A model generated the notes under the pieces. That model was not told the DNA's origin and did no database searches. It was given only the letters and a program-made list of their open reading frames with translations. A stretch of 64,000 nt of DNA from Arachnia propionica (GTDB lineage: Bacteria; Actinomycetota; Actinomycetes; Propionibacteriales; Propionibacteriaceae), in the NCBI RefSeq assembly GCF_037055325.1, contig NZ_CP146373.1, positions 2,666,001 through 2,730,000 on the forward strand. Reading direction: 5' to 3'. How positions within the stretch are numbered: position 1 is the first letter of the stretch; every line of letters begins with the position of its first letter. The position numbers were made by a program, and so were the translations under genes. Of the stretch, positions 60,120-64,000 are shown one piece after another.

Positions 60120-61630
60120 GCGTACCACCTCATGATGTTCAGTACCGTCAAGAGTTCCTCGGTGCCCTGGTTCGTGGCCCGCTCCCAGTTCCTTCCGAAC
60201 ACCGCGTCCAGGAGGTCCGCGGCCCCGGACAGCCTGCTGGCCCGGTGTCTCAGGTGCAGGGTACGGTCCTTCTCGTCCCTGATCCGTAGTTCCTGGCGCA
60301 GGGTGGCGCGCGCCGCGTTGCCGCGTTCGTCGTCGCCGAGCCGACGCGCCAGGTCTCGCAGTTCCTCAATCCGCCCCCAGTCATCGAGGGTGCGGAATCG
60401 TCTCGACGGTGTGGGGCCCTCGTTGGTGACATCCAGCCAGGCGAATGACCAGTCGTTGCCCCTCACCGCTTCCTTGGCGGTGCGCAGCAAGGTGGTGGCC
60501 AGTTCCACCTGGTCGCCGATGGGGTAGGCGAGTTTGCAGATCACCATGCCCGCGGAGAAGCTGACCTTCCCCGCCCCCAGCCCGAAGGTGTCGCTGCCCG
60601 CTTCCTGTTCCAGGTGTTTCAGGAATGTGGTTAGGAAGGGCCATGCCTTGGTGGCGGGCACGGTCACCAGCACGTCGTCGCCGCCGAGGATGTGCGGGAC
60701 GGCGGGCATGGGGTTCGCCGCGGCGCCCCGGTCGTCTGTGATCTCCTCGATGGCTTTGCGCAGCGCCAGTTTCGTGGCGTCCTTGACGGCCTTGGACACC
60801 CTCCGCAACTCCTGCAGACCGTCCTCCGAATCCGCAGCAGCCGCCCTCAGCTCCCGGAACAGCTTCCCGAAGCCGTTGCCGTCGGCGAAGATGGTGGCGA
60901 CGTGGTTACCGGTGTGGGTGCGCGACCCCTCGGAGCCGAGATCACCGAGCCGCGCCAACTCCTTGAAATGCTCCACCTGTGTGAGATGTCCGAATTTCTC
61001 CTGCTTCCGGAGCTCGCGAAGCATGACCTGCTCCACCATGAATCCCTGCTGGACCCCGCCCAGCAGGGACCAGTTCAGGAGCCTGTTGCGGCCCTTCCGC
61101 GGAGCACGGGAGGCGCAGTCGCCGCACAGCCGCGTCGTCTCGTCCCCCACCGAGGTTTCCTCCGAGGCCATACCCGAGGAGCATTCGTCGCAGTGATGGG
61201 CCAGGGGAAACTCGATCATCGACGGCGGGTACTGCCTGGTTTCGGCAGGAATGTCGTCGTCCTCGGCGCGGATGACATCGCCGTACCCGGCAACCTCCCG
61301 GAAGGTGGTGTGGACGTGTGCGGCGGGCAGGTGCAGTTTGATGTTGAGCGCGAGGGCCTCGGCGGCTTTGCGGACCTCGCCAGGATCCTCGCCCCGGATG
61401 TTCAGCACCGAGTCGACGTCAACGGCGTCATCGTTGACCGTCACCCCGGGGAAACCCTGCAGGATCTCCCCCGCGGTCTCGAAACTGCGTTCCTCGATGC
61501 AGTCGGCGGCCCCGCTGGTGTCGGTGAGGTAGGCCAGCATGTCGGAGGCGCCGCGGCGTCCCCACAGGCGGCGGGACCGGGCGAGATACCCCTGGATTTG
61601 ACTGACCCCGATGGATGCGAAACACGTCAT
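60116..61630 (-). CDS. cas10: Cas10, HD-less, with intact GGDD
   Basis: A 504-residue Cas10. It begins directly with the first palm-like domain (ASIGVSQIQGYLARSRRLWG), without an N-terminal HD nuclease. A zinc finger uses Cys147/150/169/172 (HHCDECS and RLCGDCAS). The second palm has FADGNGFGKLF (248-258) and GGDD at 316-319 (HILGGDDVLVTV), so cyclic-oligoadenylate synthesis is expected, while DNase activity is not. The C-terminal helical domain ends LLTVLNIMRWYA. ATG 61630 follows AAAGGACCGGAG; a GTG at 61645 is possible. Confidence 0.92.
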   Translation of the reverse strand: MTCFASIGVSQIQGYLARSRRLWGRRGASDMLAYLTDTSGAADCIEERSFETAGEILQGFPGVTVNDDAVDVDSVLNIRGEDPGEVRKAAEALALNIKLHLPAAHVHTTFREVAGYGDVIRAEDDDIPAETRQYPPSMIEFPLAHHCDECSSGMASEETSVGDETTRLCGDCASRAPRKGRNRLLNWSLLGGVQQGFMVEQVMLRELRKQEKFGHLTQVEHFKELARLGDLGSEGSRTHTGNHVATIFADGNGFGKLFRELRAAAADSEDGLQELRRVSKAVKDATKLALRKAIEEITDDRGAAANPMPAVPHILGGDDVLVTVPATKAWPFLTTFLKHLEQEAGSDTFGLGAGKVSFSAGMVICKLAYPIGDQVELATTLLRTAKEAVRGNDWSFAWLDVTNEGPTPSRRFRTLDDWGRIEELRDLARRLGDDERGNAARATLRQELRIRDEKDRTLHLRHRASRLSGAADLLDAVFGRNWERATNQGTEELLTVLNIMRWYA

Positions 61631-61641
61631 CTCCGGTCCTT

Positions 61642-64000
61642 TCACTTCTCGTTGCTCATGTACTGGATCGGGTCGTCGATCCTGGGAAGGGTGCGCATCC
61701 TGATCTGGTTGTTCTTGCCTCCGGAGAACTCGGCGTAGTACTTGAAGCTCTTGTCGAACTCCTTCTGCTCCGCCTCGCTGCCCCGCCGTGTGAAGTTGCC
61801 CATGGTCGGGTACCAGATGCGATCAGCGGGGACGCTGCTGGTGCCGAGCGCCCTGACGAGTCCGGTGATCCACGGCGCCTCCGGGTCGATGACCTGCATG
61901 GCGGCGCTGCACGGATCCACCTCCACCGTCCCTGCACCTGCCCGGTACCTGCCCGCGGCGTCCTGGATGCAAGTATCGGTGATGCGACCGACGGCGGTGC
62001 CGAAACCCAGGCCCTTGCCGCCACCGAGGTGGATGGCAAGGTCACCTTTGACGGTGATACCGGCACGTTCTGCGAGTTCCTGGGGTTCCAGCGCGAACAT
62101 GAGGAACCCGAGCTGGCAGGCGTCGATGTTCTCGAAGTGGATCCGTCCCTTCAGGACGGGGGTTCCCTCGGTGATCCAGCGCCTGGTCTCCTGGCAGTCG
62201 GGGGCGCCTTCCTTCGGGTAGTGAGCACGACGCACCTGGCGGGGCGTGAGGCTCGTGCCCTCGGGCTCCTGGCCGTGCCAGTAGAACTTGCGGCCAGCGA
62301 TCCTCCGCATCCCGGAGCGGCTCCGCAGACCGCCCCAGTGGGACGCCGGTTTCCCTCGCTCGGCCACACCCGCCTCCCGGTTCTCACCCTCCGCTGTGGG
62401 GTGTTCCAGGTAGAACGCCCCGGCGCTCGGGCGCGGGGAACGGGTCGGCGGGGGCAGCACCAGCCGCAGCGACACCGGCGCGTCGGTTTCGAAGGCCCCG
62501 AACCGCAGATGGGAGGCGTAGGCGTTGTGTTCCGCCTGGTCGCCTCGCTGACCCTCGGTGCGGGCCTCGATGAAACCGAAGGTCGCGCAGGCCGGGCACA
62601 GCTCATCCGGATCTCGGCACGGCAGCAGGGACTCGTCGGGAAGCCGCTCGCGGATCGGGCCCTCCCCGAGCTTCCGCCAGCTCGACGACATCGTGAGCCC
62701 GGTGACCACACTCTCGCCACCCTTGCTCATGGTGATCCACACCGAATCGCCCGGGGCCAGGGCGCCGTCGCTCCTGCGTCGTTTCCCGATCGTGGTGCCG
62801 TTCTTGTGCTTGACCAGCACCTCCGGCCAGTCCTTTGCATCCCATGCGGGCGCCTTGGGGGCGAGCTCACCGCCGGTGACGTCCACCGAGCGCCTGCACA
62901 GCTCCCGGTAGCCCTCCCAGGTCCTCTCGCCCAGCCTGACCGGGGTGGTTTCGAGTTTCCCCGCGGCCACATAGATGTGGTCGGCGGGATGGCTGCTCTT
63001 CGCCCCGGCGTCGGCGACGTGCACCACCCAGTCGCCGCCCTTCGTGAGCGTGGATTCCCCCTTTGATGTGAGCTGGTCACGAGTTACCTGGTTCGCTTCG
63101 TTACCGAAGTTCACTTTGTTACCGCAGCTACGCGGACAGGTGCATTTTTTATCAAAATCATCAAAGGAGATCCGCACCCCGGAGCGCAGCCCCTCCGCCC
63201 CGCCGAACAGGCGCCACAGCGCCTTGGCTCGGATCCACACCACCTTGCTGGTGGGCAGTACCGAGATCACTTTCCCGTCGGAATCGACCTCGTCCACCAC
63301 AGCCAACTGTTTTTCGAGGTGCATGCCCAGGTGTTCTCGATGCACTGGTAGGTAGTCGGGGTCGAGTATGGACAGGCAGCTGCTGCTGATCACCTCGAAC
63401 AGCGACCGGACGGCGCCTCGCACGGAGGATCCCGGCACGGTGACGCATTCCTCGATCCGGGTGTCGGTGGCGGTTTTCCAGTCCACCGGCATCATGAGCG
63501 GGGAACGGAAAGCGAACTCCACATCGAGATATCCGGTCAGCCCGCCCTCGACGGCATTCGCGTGGCCGCGGGGTTTGTCCCGTTTCACTGTGTCGGGCAG
63601 CGGAACGAAGGTGTAGGGATTGATGAAGGCGTTTCCACCATCGTGGAACTCGTCCAGTCTCTCCTGAATCTTTCGCTCTTTTTTTCTCGGCCTCTCTGCG
63701 CTCCTTTTTGGCCTTTCTGCATTGGCTCTCCTCCGTGGCTGCCTTGACCCAGGCTCGTACACCCTCTTTGCCCCAGCACAACCGCTCCGGATCGGTCCCC
63801 AGGATCTCGAATTCGCGCCCGTAGGCCATGTCGCGGAGGCTTTGCGTCCACTCTTTCCCCTTGGGTATCTCCAGTTCGCGTTCCCGGATCCGGCGTTTCT
63901 TGTTGGGTTTCGCGATGTCCACGGAGATCCGTTCACCGAGCTGACACATCTCGAGCGATTCGCCTTTGACGATATCGACCAGGCGGTAATACCCCGGATT
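61642..64000 (-). CDS. Large RAMP protein (TIGR03986-like), frameshifted and incomplete
   Basis: The 5' end lies beyond 64000. Upstream of 63685 the frame reads YYRLVDIVKGESLEMCQLGE, EIPKGKEWTQSLRDMAYGRE and a Lys/Glu-rich stretch; downstream a different frame (one base on) carries NPYTFVPLPDTVKR, VPGSSVRGAVRSLFEVI, cysteines CTCPRSCG and CPACATFG, and Gly-rich loop HLGGGKGLGFGTAVG. The frames meet in a run of seven A (63679-63685). Six A would join them as one protein of more than 870 residues. No start codon lies just after the run, so two separate genes are unlikely. The RAMP part matches the TIGR03986 family of type III systems (Cas7 with large insertion). Confidence 0.78.
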   Translation of the reverse strand, partial: IRGITAWSISSKANRSRCVSSVNGSPWTSRNPTRNAGSGNANWRYPRGKSGRKASATWPTGANSRSWGPIRSGCAGAKRVYEPGSRQPRRRANAERPKRSAERPRKKERKIQERLDEFHDGGNAFINPYTFVPLPDTVKRDKPRGHANAVEGGLTGYLDVEFAFRSPLMMPVDWKTATDTRIEECVTVPGSSVRGAVRSLFEVISSSCLSILDPDYLPVHREHLGMHLEKQLAVVDEVDSDGKVISVLPTSKVVWIRAKALWRLFGGAEGLRSGVRISFDDFDKKCTCPRSCGNKVNFGNEANQVTRDQLTSKGESTLTKGGDWVVHVADAGAKSSHPADHIYVAAGKLETTPVRLGERTWEGYRELCRRSVDVTGGELAPKAPAWDAKDWPEVLVKHKNGTTIGKRRRSDGALAPGDSVWITMSKGGESVVTGLTMSSSWRKLGEGPIRERLPDESLLPCRDPDELCPACATFGFIEARTEGQRGDQAEHNAYASHLRFGAFETDAPVSLRLVLPPPTRSPRPSAGAFYLEHPTAEGENREAGVAERGKPASHWGGLRSRSGMRRIAGRKFYWHGQEPEGTSLTPRQVRRAHYPKEGAPDCQETRRWITEGTPVLKGRIHFENIDACQLGFLMFALEPQELAERAGITVKGDLAIHLGGGKGLGFGTAVGRITDTCIQDAAGRYRAGAGTVEVDPCSAAMQVIDPEAPWITGLVRALGTSSVPADRIWYPTMGNFTRRGSEAEQKEFDKSFKYYAEFSGGKNNQIRMRTLPRIDDPIQYMSNEK
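63679..63685 (-). other. A7 homopolymer at the frame change
   Basis: Seven T on the plus strand (A7 on the coding strand) sit exactly where the reading frame changes in the large RAMP gene. The context is GCCGAG-A7-GAGCG. Candidates are an assembly indel, a slippage-switchable tract, or transcriptional slippage. Confidence 0.85.

Noticed and set aside
63161-63660. Continuation of frame 1 after the A7 run
   Set aside because: Arg/Pro/His-rich shadow sequence; the RAMP motifs are in the other frame.
1-64000. tRNA, rRNA, tmRNA, SRP or RNase P genes
   Set aside because: I looked for GGTTCRA-type T-loops and core motifs of these RNAs and found none that could be supported.

Overview
This window is high-GC DNA with dense genes on both strands and leaderless or purine-rich Shine-Dalgarno starts. 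The gene set suggests an actinomycete, most likely a propionibacterium-type (Propionibacteriales) genome: TypA, nitrobindin next to YgfZ, PPK2, a cytosolic GH76-like enzyme, bifunctional PutA, several TetR/ROK sugar loci and CAP-domain secreted proteins. The genus is inference; no rRNA or tRNA gene was found to anchor it.

Positions 1-26 kb are mostly chromosomal housekeeping and sugar-uptake genes. They include the 3' part of typA, a DUF4862 gene, a FucP-like permease overlapping a sugar-binding lipoprotein, LysR and SatD genes, ppk2, tpx, ribokinase, a ygfZ/nitrobindin/mini-membrane-protein operon and dtd. A sugar locus at 14.1-19.5 kb encodes a ROK regulator fused to a Gfo/Idh/MocA oxidoreductase, a binding lipoprotein and two ABC permeases, with no ATPase. 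VapBC, a TetR/hydrolase pair, a GH76-like enzyme, an orphan Imm51 gene and malic enzyme follow.

Positions 26.5-27.1 kb hold a short CRISPR array: five 36-nt repeats plus a decayed sixth, read on the + strand with its leader on the left. Positions 27.5-43.4 kb are a mosaic of accessory genes. They include acetyltransferases, an SdpI-like protein, an MFS pump with a perfect operator and its convergent TetR, a glutamine-synthetase-family gene, a frameshifted tyrosine phosphatase, an AAA/DUF4143 ATPase gene killed by one stop codon, duplicated zinc-ribbon/palindromic-repeat cassettes, RNase Z, and a two-gene Ro60-like (vWA) plus ARPP-2-like module. PutA (43.6-46.9 kb) is followed by a tandem duplication of a small membrane-protein gene and the start of a monooxygenase gene. 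Three CAP-domain genes, a CAP gene remnant and an intact AAA/DUF4143 ATPase gene lie at 48.5-53.7 kb.

From 56.5 kb to the right edge runs one tightly coupled minus-strand cas operon. In transcription order it encodes a large RAMP protein (TIGR03986-like, running off the window and interrupted by a frameshift in an A7 run), an HD-less Cas10 with an intact GGDD, a single Cas7 (Csm3-like), Csx10, a tandem double-Cas7 protein and a small Csx19-like protein. This is a type III-D-like effector built from fused Cas7 units. It should assemble on crRNA, possibly from the array 30 kb away, and signal through cyclic oligoadenylate because Cas10 has no HD nuclease. No cas1, cas2, cas6 or CARF effector gene is visible here; these may lie beyond 64 kb. 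Two of the clear gene disruptions (34.0 and 63.7 kb) sit in homopolymers, so assembly error must be excluded before biology is inferred.
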